Part shown: positions 1 through 9,075 of the stretch, piece after piece
Layout: every line of letters begins with the position of its first letter
Numbering within the stretch: the stretch's first letter is position 1
From: Isosphaeraceae bacterium
Lineage (GTDB): Bacteria; Planctomycetota; Planctomycetia; Isosphaerales; Isosphaeraceae
NCBI GenBank assembly: GCA_026004735.1
Contig: BPJS01000001.1
Coordinates: forward strand, 2,108,001 to 2,172,000
Length of the DNA: 64,000 nt
Direction of reading: 5' to 3'
The notes under the pieces: model-generated
The model's input: only the letters and a program-made list of their open reading frames with translations
Database searches by the model: none
Told to the model about the DNA's origin: nothing
Program-made: the position numbers and the translations under genes

Positions 1-52
1 CGGCGCCGCCGAGACGGGGATCGACGACTTCGTAGCACACGGCAATCTTCAT
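1..52 (-). CDS. Start of a GT4-like glycosyltransferase (partial)
   Basis: Only the first 17 codons lie in the window, reading MKIAVCYEVVDPRLGGA before the edge. A short Rossmann beta-strand followed by a PRLGGA loop is what the N-terminus of a GT4/GT-B glycosyltransferase looks like, but 17 residues cannot prove it. Its ATG overlaps the TGA of the WaaP-like kinase gene (ATGA at 52-49), so it is translationally coupled to it and most likely belongs to the same envelope-glycan operon. Confidence 0.45.
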   Translation of the reverse strand, partial: MKIAVCYEVVDPRLGGA

Positions 53-897
53 CGGCTGGCTCCGCGATTGTGTGCCCGATAGCGTGCGGCCTTGGCCTGG
101 ATCGCCAGGCGGTGGAGACGCTCGAATCGCAGCCGGGTCGCGCGGCGGTAGTGACGCCAGAATCGAAGCCGATCGCGCCGGTCGATTCCGGCAACGCCGT
201 CGGTCGAATAGAGCAACTGACCGAGGTCCTTCCAAAGCCAGCGCCACGCGGTCCAGCGATGCCGGGCCAGCCGCTGGAGGTCGATCAGGACCAGACGCTC
301 ATCGATCGGTCGCGAGGCGTCGGGGTCCAGAAAAACGTGGCAGAGGTACAGGTCTTTGTGGAAGAGCCGTTGCGTGTGGAGCCGGGCGACCAGCCGCGCT
401 AGCGCCCCGACTAGCGATCGCTTCAAACGGGCATATTCCGCCGGATCGAGCGTGCCGGCCAGCCGCGGTGCGGCCCGGTGTAGTTCCTCACCGGCGACCT
501 CGCGGACGATCAAGTAGCTACACACCGAGCCGTCACGCTCGACCCGCTCCCCGGCGGCGACCGTCTCCGGGACCGGGATGCCCAGCCGGCGCACTTGTTC
601 CAGGTTGCGCCATTCAGCGCCCGCCGGCGAGCTCGGCCCCGGCAGACCCAGTCCAGCCCGCCAGCGGCTCCACCACGGCCAGCGCTCGTGGCGCTTCAAG
701 TAGACAGAGATGGCTGACCCGCCAGCGTCGAGCCGGAGTCGTCCGGTCATCCGGCCCTGTTTGGCATGATACCGATCCACGGGAGCCAGCTCGTCGAGCG
801 GCTGATTCAGGCTCGTGGTCGCGAGCGTCTGGTAACGGGGATTGATCCACGCCCACTCCCAGCGCGGAGGATGCGCCACGCGACGGCTGGCGGTCAT
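49..897 (-). CDS. Lipopolysaccharide core kinase, WaaP/RfaP-like
   Basis: A 282-residue protein-kinase-like fold enzyme expected to phosphorylate a sugar (heptose or Kdo) of the LPS core at the inner membrane. Visible marks are YLKRHERW in the N-lobe, the catalytic HKDLYLCHVFLD (compare the HRDCYICH of E. coli WaaP) and the metal-binding LIDLQRL, plus a basic C-terminus. The frame is open for another 155 codons upstream, but those lie antisense-like inside the preceding gene; the chosen ATG at 897 forms an ATGA overlap with that gene's stop, mirrored at its own end with the next GT gene. WaaP-type kinases imply an outer membrane with LPS. The exact acceptor sugar is not knowable from sequence alone. 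Confidence 0.78.
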   Translation of the reverse strand: MTASRRVAHPPRWEWAWINPRYQTLATTSLNQPLDELAPVDRYHAKQGRMTGRLRLDAGGSAISVYLKRHERWPWWSRWRAGLGLPGPSSPAGAEWRNLEQVRRLGIPVPETVAAGERVERDGSVCSYLIVREVAGEELHRAAPRLAGTLDPAEYARLKRSLVGALARLVARLHTQRLFHKDLYLCHVFLDPDASRPIDERLVLIDLQRLARHRWTAWRWLWKDLGQLLYSTDGVAGIDRRDRLRFWRHYRRATRLRFERLHRLAIQAKAARYRAHNRGASR

Positions 898-2402
898 GCC
901 CCACCTCCCGACCCTAGCCAGCCGAAGACGCATACCGCATCCGTCTGAGAATCTCCAAACTCGGCGATGAGGCGGGTTCGCCCTTCGAGCCAGTCGTTCA
1001 ACATCCGCGCGCGGTGGCTGCCCGAAACCAGCTCGGCTTTCTCGACGATGACAAACGCCAGCCGTGGATCGGACTCCGCCTGGCCGAAATGCCAGGGTCC
1101 GTATGCGGGCAGGTCGGCGACAAACGCGGCCCAACCTCGGGTGTCGAGCACCGCGGAGCCCGCTGGAGCGACTCCCGCGAGCCAGCGGCCCGCTTCCCAG
1201 TGAGCGCGCCGGCTGGGGTGGCTCGGCTTGGCCTGAGCGGCCAGCCCTCCCGCCAACATGAGAATCAGCGCGAAGGATGCGGCGACTCGCCGCCTCCCGC
1301 CCTCGAGACGCAGCCAATCGCCAAGCCGTTCCAGAAGCCGCAACAGCCGCCAGCCCGCCCAAGGAAGGGTGACGACGACCGGCGTGAGCAGATACCTCAT
1401 GGAGAGGTATCCGAGTCGGGCGTGGTGGCGGATGAGCAGGACCAGGAAGACGAGCAAATATAGCCGCAGCGCGTCGCGGGTTCGCGACGGGGGCGCCAGC
1501 CAGGCGCCGGCGAGGATCAGCGGCGTCAGCACAATCCCTGTCAGCCGCAGCCAGGCGACCGCCAATTCCCGGAACGCCACGGAGAGCGGCTGAGGGCCCA
1601 GCTCGGGTTCTTCCTTGGGCGGGATCACCGCCCGGGTCGGTTCGGTTTTAGCCGCGGGCGGCGATGCAGGCGGCAGACCCAGCCCGATACGTAGGGCCAG
1701 CTTTTCGGAGACGCTGCCCTTGGTCACTGCGTAGCCCGCGATCAGCACCAGCATCGGCGCTGCGATCCAGGCTGCCTGCGGCCACGTCGGGCCTGGCTCA
1801 TGCCGGGGCCGCACCAGCGACCGGGTCAGCCCGATCAGCGCCAAGACCAGTCCGACGAGCGCTACCTCCGGTCGGGTCCAGTACCCCAGCCCGCACGCCA
1901 GACCGCTTCCCCAGGCGGCCCGAACCTTTCCCTGCTCTAGCCAGACGGAGCCTCGTTCCAGCGACGTCACCGCTAGCAACAGCGCGAGCGGATCGCTCAG
2001 GGTATCGCGGCCGAACTCCATGGGGATCGGCAGTAGGGTGGCCAGGAAGACCGTCAGCAGGCCGGCGCGCGCGCCATGGAGCCGCCGCGCAAGCAGAAAC
2101 AGGGGCAGAAGGGTGACGACCGAGCTGGCTGCCGAGACCCCCTGAGCCGCCAACCTCCAGGAATCGGGACCCGGCCCGGCGACTGCGCTGGCCAGCGGCT
2201 GCACCAGGGCAATCAGGGCCGGATAAAGCGGATGGTGGTCAGCGTTGCGGACGGCCGTTTTGAAGTCGGCCGTCTGGAACGCACGGGCGGTGCGGATGTA
2301 CTTGAGACCGTCCTGGGCAGGGAGCCGCGCGTGGCGGATCGCCGCCGCGTGGATAAGGGCGGACAGCGCCGCGACGGCAGCAAGTCCGACCCAGGCGCGC
2401 AC
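894..2402 (-). CDS. Polytopic membrane glycosyltransferase, GT39/PMT-like
   Basis: A 502-residue integral membrane protein. It starts with a transmembrane segment (about residues 5-22), then a periplasmic loop with the acidic QDG motif and HHPLYP (about residue 57), a pattern typical of dolichyl/polyprenyl-phosphate-sugar-dependent glycosyltransferases (PMT, ArnT, GT39/GT83). About ten further hydrophobic segments follow, and the last 100 residues are a soluble periplasmic-looking domain. It is coupled by ATGA overlap to the WaaP-like kinase, so a role in LPS core or glycolipid assembly is the natural inference. Donor and acceptor are unknown. Confidence 0.7.
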   Translation of the reverse strand: MRAWVGLAAVAALSALIHAAAIRHARLPAQDGLKYIRTARAFQTADFKTAVRNADHHPLYPALIALVQPLASAVAGPGPDSWRLAAQGVSAASSVVTLLPLFLLARRLHGARAGLLTVFLATLLPIPMEFGRDTLSDPLALLLAVTSLERGSVWLEQGKVRAAWGSGLACGLGYWTRPEVALVGLVLALIGLTRSLVRPRHEPGPTWPQAAWIAAPMLVLIAGYAVTKGSVSEKLALRIGLGLPPASPPAAKTEPTRAVIPPKEEPELGPQPLSVAFRELAVAWLRLTGIVLTPLILAGAWLAPPSRTRDALRLYLLVFLVLLIRHHARLGYLSMRYLLTPVVVTLPWAGWRLLRLLERLGDWLRLEGGRRRVAASFALILMLAGGLAAQAKPSHPSRRAHWEAGRWLAGVAPAGSAVLDTRGWAAFVADLPAYGPWHFGQAESDPRLAFVIVEKAELVSGSHRARMLNDWLEGRTRLIAEFGDSQTDAVCVFGWLGSGGGA

Positions 2403-2472
2403 GTGGCAACTCCTCCCTGACGATGCCGGCGGTCGGCCGGCCGCGGCTCAACCCTGAGCCGCGGGCCGCATT

Positions 2473-4026
2473 CTATCGAGCCGCTTCGCCTGGGCAATCC
2501 CAAGCTCGATGGTCCGGCTCGGGTTCTGGTGCGGCGGCGGGTTCGGGAGCGGCTGGAAGCGTCAGCCGAAAACAGGCGCCGACCGGTGTATCGACGAGCC
2601 TCACGGATCCTCCCTGTGCGGCCAGAGCCTCGCTGGCCAGGGCCAACCCCTGGCCGCGGCCGGGACCTTTGGTCGACACGTCGCGCTGGAACAGGCGGTC
2701 GCGTAACTCGGGTGGCACACCGGGTCCGGAATCCCGGATTTCCAGGATCGCCTGATCGGGGGTGCGGAGGGCGTGGATCCAGAGCGTCGGTTCGGGAGTC
2801 AGACGCATGGCTTCGACGGCGTTCTTGATCAGGTTGACCAACGCATGAAGCACGAGGCGGCGATCGCCCCAGGCGCGAGGATCCTGTCCCGGATTCGATC
2901 GCTCGAGCCGGACTCCGCTGGCCTCGAGCGCGGGCTTGAGGATGAGAATCGCCTCCTCGACGCAGTCGATCAGGCGAATCGCCTCGAGCTGGAGCGGCAC
3001 GGTCGATTGCTTCAGATAGGTATCGAGTTCACGGACGGTCAGCCCGATGAAACCCGCGCAGGCTTCAATCTGACGCCAGGCCTGGCTCGCCAGGGCGGTG
3101 CTGGCCGGCAACTCGGCGTCCAGCCCCAGCCCGCGGCGTGCCAGCTCGCGGCTCAAGGCGCGAACGACCCGCCGCCGCGCCGGGTCGTCCAGCTCGGAAC
3201 GGTCCAGAGCCGCTTCGACCACCCCAGGCAGCTCGGCGCAGAGCCGGTTCACCAACTGGATGTGAGCGTTCAGGTTGCGACCCTCGTTGGTCAGCACAAA
3301 GGCGACGTTGCCCAGCTCGTGGCAGGTCCGGTCGGCCAGTGCCAGAGTCGCTTCCCGCGCCGCCTGTCGTGCCGACTGCTTCCGGGACGTGTGGGCATGA
3401 AACGCCATAAACCCCAAGCAGAGCAAGGAATAGCCGGAGAGGCCCACCACGCCAACCAGCAGCCGGCGGTAGGCGGCTTCGAGATCGCGACCCAGGGTGA
3501 CCATCTCCGGGTCGGGTCGATAGGCCACATCGAGCCAGACGGCGGGCAAGGTCTCGGTCGGTTCGAGCAGATCGATTCGCGTCTGGCGCAGGGGTTGGGA
3601 GTCGACCCCCGTGCGAGCGCGCCAGCCGAGCGTCGAGCCGGAATCGTCCCGCGACAACTCGACGCGGAGGACGTCGATCAGCGGCGCGCGGGTATTCTGG
3701 CTTTCGAACCAGGCGCCGAGGCGGTCGATCGCCCGGCGTGCCCCGATCTCGCCCTCCCGGAGCCCGGCCGGCGACCGCCGCCAGGCTTCGGCCTCGTCGA
3801 CGAGGTTGCGGATGCTCAAATAGTCAGCCGAGGCCGTGCGAACCCAACGCCCGAGCAATTGGCGGGGCAGCTCATCGCGGAGCCGCTCAAGACGCCCGAA
3901 ATCCCGTCTGACGATCATCAACCCGAAGACGAACATCAAGAGCGACAGGGACGCGATCACCAGACCGGGAAGCCCCAACGCCTCCCGCAAGGCCGCGACC
4001 CACGCACCCAGGGTCGATCGAGTCAT
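2473..4026 (-). CDS. Sensor histidine kinase with periplasmic sensor domain
   Basis: A 517-residue membrane histidine kinase. Transmembrane segment 1 is at about 18-40, a periplasmic domain at 41-187 and transmembrane segment 2 at 188-210. The phosphoacceptor region has CHELGN (His236) and the ATPase domain has NLIKNAVEAM (398-407), DSGPGVP (432-438) and a G2 box GRGQGLAL near 456. The H-box is CHELGN rather than SHELRTPL, as in kinases of the HisKA-variant type. The start overlaps the stop of the periplasmic-binding-like gene by ATGA (4026-4023), so the two are a coupled pair and that protein is likely its ligand sensor. No response regulator is adjacent. The C-terminus is proline/alanine/glutamate rich. 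Confidence 0.88.
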   Translation of the reverse strand: MTRSTLGAWVAALREALGLPGLVIASLSLLMFVFGLMIVRRDFGRLERLRDELPRQLLGRWVRTASADYLSIRNLVDEAEAWRRSPAGLREGEIGARRAIDRLGAWFESQNTRAPLIDVLRVELSRDDSGSTLGWRARTGVDSQPLRQTRIDLLEPTETLPAVWLDVAYRPDPEMVTLGRDLEAAYRRLLVGVVGLSGYSLLCLGFMAFHAHTSRKQSARQAAREATLALADRTCHELGNVAFVLTNEGRNLNAHIQLVNRLCAELPGVVEAALDRSELDDPARRRVVRALSRELARRGLGLDAELPASTALASQAWRQIEACAGFIGLTVRELDTYLKQSTVPLQLEAIRLIDCVEEAILILKPALEASGVRLERSNPGQDPRAWGDRRLVLHALVNLIKNAVEAMRLTPEPTLWIHALRTPDQAILEIRDSGPGVPPELRDRLFQRDVSTKGPGRGQGLALASEALAAQGGSVRLVDTPVGACFRLTLPAAPEPAAAPEPEPDHRAWDCPGEAAR

Positions 4027-5369
4027 GGCGACTCCGGAGCCTTCCTGACTTGCCAGCCGTTGGCGCTATCCCAGCGGCGGCTCATCCAGCCGTCGGCTCC
4101 GGGCTGGTGGCCCCAAAGCTCCACCGGATCGGGCCGAAGCTCGTAGACGACACCCAGTTCCTCGCCGACGCGATCTCCGTCCCGGAATCGCAGGGAGCGG
4201 CCGATCGAACCCGGTTCGCCTGGCCGGATCTCGAGCCGGGCCAGCGCCGTGGCCAGATCGATCCCCGGACCGACATCCACGGCACGGGCCAGGGCGGCGA
4301 TCATCTCGGCCTCGATCCGCCCCCGATCCGACGGGTCGTCGCCATCGGCCTCGTTGATCGCCCCGGAGCTGACGCAGTAGACCGGAAAATCGACCTGCGT
4401 CGCCAGCTTGCGAAGACTGACCAGGCCCAAACCATCGCCCGAGAGGACCCGAATCCGCCGCGCCGATTCAGTCGAGACGGCACGATCCAGCGCCACGAGC
4501 AGCCGCTGCGCGGCCGTCCCCTGAAGCGTAACCAAAACCCAGACCGGGCGATCCCCCGAACCGGAGACCGCCTCGGCGATCGGAGCGACCAGGCGCTGCT
4601 CCTCAATGGTCGGGGCACCGATGACGAGGCTGCTATCGGTCGAGGTCTCCACACGTCGCCGCAGGCCCGCTAGACCGCGGCGATCCAGCACCTGCTCGAA
4701 GCACTCGGCCAGATCGACCGAGAACGGGTCCAGCGGGTCCACCAGAACAAACGCCTCGATGGCCGTGGGGTGATCTTTCGCGTTCAGATAGTCGATGACC
4801 AGCTCAGCCATCCGCAAATTGTTTAGACAAAAACGAAACGTGCGACCGGCGTGAATCTCCAGGAGGGGTGTCCGCCCTCCGGTCGCTTGAGGACCCGGAA
4901 CAAAGATGGCTGACGCCGCTGGGATCAACAGCGGCGGCCCGTTCTCCGCCACTTCCCCCAAAGTCCGAGCCAAGGTCCAGGTCAGGGCGGTGTTGGCCGA
5001 GCCGATGACCGCCTCCGGTGGCTGGGTCGATCGCAATAAGCTCCGCAAGCGTTCGGCCAATTCCCAACCACCGGCCGGATGATGCCAAATCAGATCGAGG
5101 CGGCGACCCGACGGCGTCCTCAGGCTGAGCCGATCCGGCGCTCCGGCTTCGAGCCGAACAACCCCCAACTCTGCGGCTCGGCGCGCACCCCGCCCCAGCG
5201 CATCCCACGAGGCCAGATCTGGCAGAAAGACGGCCACCTCGAGACGCGATCGAGTCGCCTCAGCCAAGTCGGGCAAACCGGCCGGCGCCAGCGCGTAGGC
5301 CACCAACCCAACCAGCGCCGCCGCGCCAACCAGAAACAGAGCCGAAATCGCTCGATTGCCTTCTGACAT
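4023..5369 (-). CDS. Periplasmic-binding-protein-like (type I fold) sensor
   Basis: A 448-residue protein with an N-terminal membrane anchor or uncleaved signal (about 8-30, ending in APAGLPDL) followed by a domain that resembles type-I periplasmic binding proteins (branched-chain amino acid or sugar receptors): alternating hydrophobic strands such as VAVFLPDL, LIWHHPAG, AVIGSANTA, AFVLVDPLDP, PVWVLVTLQG and IRVLSGDG. It is not beside any permease. Instead it is translationally coupled to a histidine kinase, which suggests ligand sensing rather than uptake (compare the LuxP-LuxQ and TorT-TorS arrangements). The ligand is unknown; the family assignment rests on fold-level pattern only. Confidence 0.62.
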   Translation of the reverse strand: MSEGNRAISALFLVGAAALVGLVAYALAPAGLPDLAEATRSRLEVAVFLPDLASWDALGRGARRAAELGVVRLEAGAPDRLSLRTPSGRRLDLIWHHPAGGWELAERLRSLLRSTQPPEAVIGSANTALTWTLARTLGEVAENGPPLLIPAASAIFVPGPQATGGRTPLLEIHAGRTFRFCLNNLRMAELVIDYLNAKDHPTAIEAFVLVDPLDPFSVDLAECFEQVLDRRGLAGLRRRVETSTDSSLVIGAPTIEEQRLVAPIAEAVSGSGDRPVWVLVTLQGTAAQRLLVALDRAVSTESARRIRVLSGDGLGLVSLRKLATQVDFPVYCVSSGAINEADGDDPSDRGRIEAEMIAALARAVDVGPGIDLATALARLEIRPGEPGSIGRSLRFRDGDRVGEELGVVYELRPDPVELWGHQPGADGWMSRRWDSANGWQVRKAPESP

Positions 5370-5619
5370 GAGTCAGACTCTCCCGTCCGACCCGACACAG
5401 CCGCCACCAAGCTCGAACCTGAAGAAGCTGGAAGCAACCGGAGTGCCAGAACGATCGGGACGCGACGCGGTTGCAATAGCTTTCTGAGAAGCGTGAGATG
5501 AATGCAGAAAAACGTCGAGCCGGCTGGGTTGTCCTGGCGTGGGTTTGCCGCGTGAGACTCCTGGCGTCATCACCAGCCAGGCGTTGTCTTGGGTGGTTCG
5601 AGAGAGGAGCCGGACCCCG

Positions 5620-6969
5620 ATGAGCAGCGTCCGAATCGCGAGTGTGTCGGGGTTGCGTGGTTTGGTTGGCCAGGGTCTCGACCCGATTGTGGTGGTTCAG
5701 TTTGCCGCCGCCTATGCGGCGGGTCAAACCGCGGGGCCGATTCTGGTGGGCCATGATGCGCGGCGAAGTGTCGCGCCGTTCCGGCAAGCGGTACTGGCTG
5801 GCTTGACGGCAAGCGGCCGCCGGGTCCAGGACGTAGGACCGGTGGCGACGCCGACGCTCGGTGTTCTGGTCACCAGCCGTCGCGCGGCTGGCGCTGTTCA
5901 GATCACGGCGTCGCATAATCCGCCCGAGTACAACGGGCTGAAGCTCTTCTCAGCCCAAGGGACCGTGCTCGGCCCCGAGGAAGGCCGCGCGGTCCTGGAG
6001 CGGATTGAGCGCGAGGAGTTCGCTTGGGTTGGTTGGGACCAGGTGGGCGACGTTGGCCAGCTCCTGGACCCAGACGAGGATCATCTCGAACGGGTTCTGG
6101 CCCAGGTGGATGTGGCGGCGATCCGAGCGCGGCGATTTCGGGTGGTGCTGGACTCGGCCCATGGGGCGGGTGGAAGGATTGGGGCGGAGCTTCTGCGGCG
6201 ATTAGGTTGCCAGATCACCGCGTTGGGCGGGGTCCCCGATGGTCTGTATGAGCACCCGCCCGAGCCGACCGAAGCCAATCTGCTCGGGTTCGCGGCGCTG
6301 GTGAAGGCCGTTCGTGCCGACATTGGCTTTGCGCAAGATCCGGACGCCGATCGGCTGGCGATTGTCGACGAGACCGGCCGGTATCTCGGCGAGGAGCTGA
6401 CGGTGACGCTGGCGGCGCTGCATCGGCTGGAACAGCAGCCTGGGCCGATCGCGGTCAATCTTTCGACCACCCGGCTAGTGGACGACGTGGCCGCGGCTTA
6501 CGGGGGTCGGGTGGTCCGATCGCCGGTCGGGGAGTATCACGTCGTTCGGGCGATGCTCGAATCGAACGCGGTCCTGGGCGGAGAGGGCAACGGCGGGGTG
6601 ATCGATCCCCGCGTGGTGCTCGTGCGGGATAGCCTGGGCGGGATGGCGCAGGTGCTCGACTTGCTGGCGCGTCGGGACCAGCGGCTGTCCGAAATTGTCG
6701 CGGACCTGCCGGCGTATTCGATGATCAAGACCCGCGTCCAGGTCGGGCCACAGGAATTGGCGCGGGCGTTCGACGGGATGATCTCCCGCCTGGGACCCGA
6801 GCGGATCGACACCCGGGACGGACTGCGGCTGGATTGGCCGGACCGCTGGATTCACGTCCGAGCCAGCAATACCGAACCGATCGCCCGGATCATCGCCGAG
6901 GCACCCGCCGAGGCAGACGCCATCGACCTGGCGCAACGAGCCGAGCGATGTCTCGAGGATCTACACTGA
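5620..6969 (+). CDS. glmM: Phosphoglucosamine/phosphohexomutase (GlmM/ManB family)
   Basis: A 449-residue alpha-D-phosphohexomutase interconverting hexose(amine)-6-P and -1-P. The phosphoserine loop TASHNPPEYNGLK, the metal-binding loop DPDADRLAIVDE, the sugar-binding GEGNGGVI and the C-terminal phosphate-binding RASNTEPIARI are all present in order. DPDADR and GEGNGGVI fit the archaeal-type phosphoglucosamine mutase better than E. coli GlmM, so substrate is uncertain (glucosamine-P, mannose-P or glucose-P). I start it at ATG 5620, preceded by AGAGAGGAG, rather than at an in-frame upstream ATG (5539) that adds a non-homologous 27 residues. Its stop overlaps the next ATG as TGATG, coupling it to a glycogen-synthase-type GT. 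Confidence 0.82.
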   Translation: MSSVRIASVSGLRGLVGQGLDPIVVVQFAAAYAAGQTAGPILVGHDARRSVAPFRQAVLAGLTASGRRVQDVGPVATPTLGVLVTSRRAAGAVQITASHNPPEYNGLKLFSAQGTVLGPEEGRAVLERIEREEFAWVGWDQVGDVGQLLDPDEDHLERVLAQVDVAAIRARRFRVVLDSAHGAGGRIGAELLRRLGCQITALGGVPDGLYEHPPEPTEANLLGFAALVKAVRADIGFAQDPDADRLAIVDETGRYLGEELTVTLAALHRLEQQPGPIAVNLSTTRLVDDVAAAYGGRVVRSPVGEYHVVRAMLESNAVLGGEGNGGVIDPRVVLVRDSLGGMAQVLDLLARRDQRLSEIVADLPAYSMIKTRVQVGPQELARAFDGMISRLGPERIDTRDGLRLDWPDRWIHVRASNTEPIARIIAEAPAEADAIDLAQRAERCLEDLH

Positions 6970-8189
6970 TGCGGATCGCCCTTCTCACCAACGAATACCC
7001 GCCGCACGTTTACGGAGGCGCGGGGGTGCACGTGGAATATCTGACCCGGGAGCTGGCCCGGGCCGAGCACGCCTGCCATAGCGTTCGTGTGCTCTGCTTC
7101 GGGGACCAGCGGATCGAGTCGGGAAATCTGACGGTCGAGGGAATCGAGGCGGAAACGCGGATCGAGGCCCGCGATCCACGGCATGTTAAGTTTTTTGACA
7201 CCCTGGTGCGCGATTTACGGATGGCCGGGATGTTGGACGACGTCGATATCGTCCATTGCCATACCTGGTACACGCATCTGGCCGGCTGTCTGGTCAAGCA
7301 GTTGACCGGGGCCAAGTTGGTGTTGACGACTCACTCCCTCGAGCCACACCGTCCCTGGAAGGTCGAGCAACTGGGGACGGCCTATCAGGGGAGTTCGTGG
7401 ATTGAACGGACGGCGTATCAAAACGCCGACGGGGTGATCGCCGTCTCCCAGTCGATGCGCGACGATGTCCACGACCTCTACGGCGTGTCGCTCGACAAGA
7501 TCCGGGTGATCCACAACGGGATCGACCTGGAGCAGTACCGGCCCCGGCCGGATCCGCGGGTGTTGCAACGGTACGGAATCCGCGAGGACGTACCATACAT
7601 ACTCTTTGTTGGTCGGATCACGCGGCAGAAGGGGATCATTCATCTGGTTGAAGCGATCGAGCACCTGCGTCCGGGGGTGCAGATCGTGCTCTGCGCCGGG
7701 GCACCTGACACGCCCGAGATCGGTCGAGAGATGGCCGAGCGGGTCGAGGCGGCCCGACAGCGGACGGACAATCCGATCGTTTGGATCGATCAGATGCTTC
7801 CAAAGGAAGAGGTGATCGCGCTGTACACGTCGGCGGCGGTTTTTGTCTGCCCGTCGGTCTACGAGCCGTTTGGGATTATCAACCTGGAGGCGATGGCTTG
7901 TGGAACGCCGGTGGTGGCGTCGGCCGTGGGAGGAATCAAGGAGGTGGTGGTCCCCGAACGAACCGGCCTGCTCGTTCCATTCGAGCCGCGCGGCGAGGCC
8001 GACTTCGAGCCGGCCGACCCCAGCCGGTTCAGCCGCGACCTGGCCGCCGCGATCAATCGTCTGCTCGAGGATCCCCAAAAACTCCGCCTGATGGGAGAGC
8101 GAGCCCGAGAACGCGTCGAGCATTACTTCAGTTGGACCAGCATCGCGCGGTTCACGCTCGACTTTTACTGGGACTTGACGCAATCCTAA
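6969..8189 (+). CDS. glgA: Glycogen synthase / GT4 alpha-glucosyltransferase (actinobacterial GlgA/GlgM type)
   Basis: A 406-residue GT-B enzyme. The N-terminus MRIALLTNEYPPHVYGGAG carries the nucleotide-sugar glycine loop; the C-lobe has LFVGRITRQKG and the E-x7-E region VYEPFGIINLEAMACG. The overall series (YPPHVYGGAGVH, HTWY, HSLEPHRPWK, GITRQKG) is characteristic of the short ADP-glucose-dependent enzymes of the Corynebacterium/Mycobacterium type, of which mycobacterial GlgM makes maltose-1-phosphate. So the product may be glycogen or maltose-1-P. It starts inside the stop of the phosphohexomutase (TGATG at 6967-6971), supporting joint production of alpha-glucan precursors. Confidence 0.8.
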   Translation: MRIALLTNEYPPHVYGGAGVHVEYLTRELARAEHACHSVRVLCFGDQRIESGNLTVEGIEAETRIEARDPRHVKFFDTLVRDLRMAGMLDDVDIVHCHTWYTHLAGCLVKQLTGAKLVLTTHSLEPHRPWKVEQLGTAYQGSSWIERTAYQNADGVIAVSQSMRDDVHDLYGVSLDKIRVIHNGIDLEQYRPRPDPRVLQRYGIREDVPYILFVGRITRQKGIIHLVEAIEHLRPGVQIVLCAGAPDTPEIGREMAERVEAARQRTDNPIVWIDQMLPKEEVIALYTSAAVFVCPSVYEPFGIINLEAMACGTPVVASAVGGIKEVVVPERTGLLVPFEPRGEADFEPADPSRFSRDLAAAINRLLEDPQKLRLMGERARERVEHYFSWTSIARFTLDFYWDLTQS

Positions 8190-8347
8190 TCTGAACTGAA
8201 GATCTGCTTAAGACTTCGGTTCTTGGCGTGTTGCACTCCAAAGGTCAATCGCCGGAATCTTCGCCGACCAACGATTCCCTTTCGGAGGGGGCGGAGTAGG
8301 ATTGGATAACCATTCGATCCGTCTGTGGTACCAGGTTTAGGGGTGGG

Positions 8348-8956
8348 ATGTCCGACACGACGTGGCAACGAGCGCGTGACCTGGGCGAGCGAGCCCGGAC
8401 GGCGATTCCAGCGGTCGCACTGGCGGTTGGGCTGGCGGCGCTCAGTGTGCAGGCGGCCGAGGGTCTGGTGGTCCGCGACATCCAGCGCTACTGCGTGGCC
8501 TGTTGGCGGAACGCCCGCATTGACCCGGTTTTCTGGGATGACTGTACGCAGGAAGTCTGTCTGCGGCTGCTGACCAAAGCATGCGCCGGTCAGTTGGACA
8601 TCAGGCAAGTCCTGGCGGAAGATACACCGGAGCGTCGAGAACTGGTCCGTGCGATCGACATGGTACGGAAGCGGGTGCAGCGGACGAAACGCCCGGCGAG
8701 CCTCGCTGAATCGATCGCGAGCGAGGGGCCTTTGCACGCCGAGCGGATTGAGCTGGGAGACCTGCTGCTGAGTGCGCGTCGGGCCGTGTTGACCGAACGC
8801 CAGGATCAGATCATCGAACTCTGGATGCGGGGCTGGACCATCCCCGAAATTGGAGAGCGGCTGGGATTACCCGCGAACCGGATTAGCGACGATAAGTACA
8901 AGGCGTTGCGTAAGTTACAGCGATATATCGAGGCCCGTTCGGGGGTTGAGGGCTGA
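8348..8956 (+). CDS. Sigma-70-like (ECF-type) regulatory protein
   Basis: A 202-residue protein. Residues about 40-80 (DIQRYCVACW... DDCTQEVCLRLL) resemble sigma region 2, where the acidic D-D-x-T-Q-E-V pattern is typical of ECF factors. Residues about 145-195 (LTERQDQIIELWMRGWTIPEIGERLGLPANRISDDKYKAL) form a region-4 helix-turn-helix. The first 35 residues are unusually hydrophobic (AIPAVALAVGLAALSV) for a sigma factor. No anti-sigma factor lies next to it, and the planctomycete ECF families often lack one. Either an alternative sigma factor or a sigma-derived DNA-binding regulator. Confidence 0.65.
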   Translation: MSDTTWQRARDLGERARTAIPAVALAVGLAALSVQAAEGLVVRDIQRYCVACWRNARIDPVFWDDCTQEVCLRLLTKACAGQLDIRQVLAEDTPERRELVRAIDMVRKRVQRTKRPASLAESIASEGPLHAERIELGDLLLSARRAVLTERQDQIIELWMRGWTIPEIGERLGLPANRISDDKYKALRKLQRYIEARSGVEG

Positions 8957-9075
8957 GGCGTAGCGGTCGGTCGTCGCGCGGTGGGTTGGGGTGGTCCGCC
9001 GGGGGCCTGATTGGTTGCGCGTGTTGGGGGAGGAGGGACGGAGTCGACCCGGGCCAAGTGCGGAGGGGGGCTACG

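Noticed and set aside
5469-5497. TTGCAA-17-TGAGAT as promoter of the phosphohexomutase
   Set aside because: The -10 box is a poor match and the spacing alone is not enough evidence.
6834-6968. Earlier start for the GT4 glycogen-synthase-like gene
   Set aside because: Lies in another frame of the upstream mutase; MRIALLTNEYPP at 6969 is the classic GT4 start and forms a TGATG overlap.
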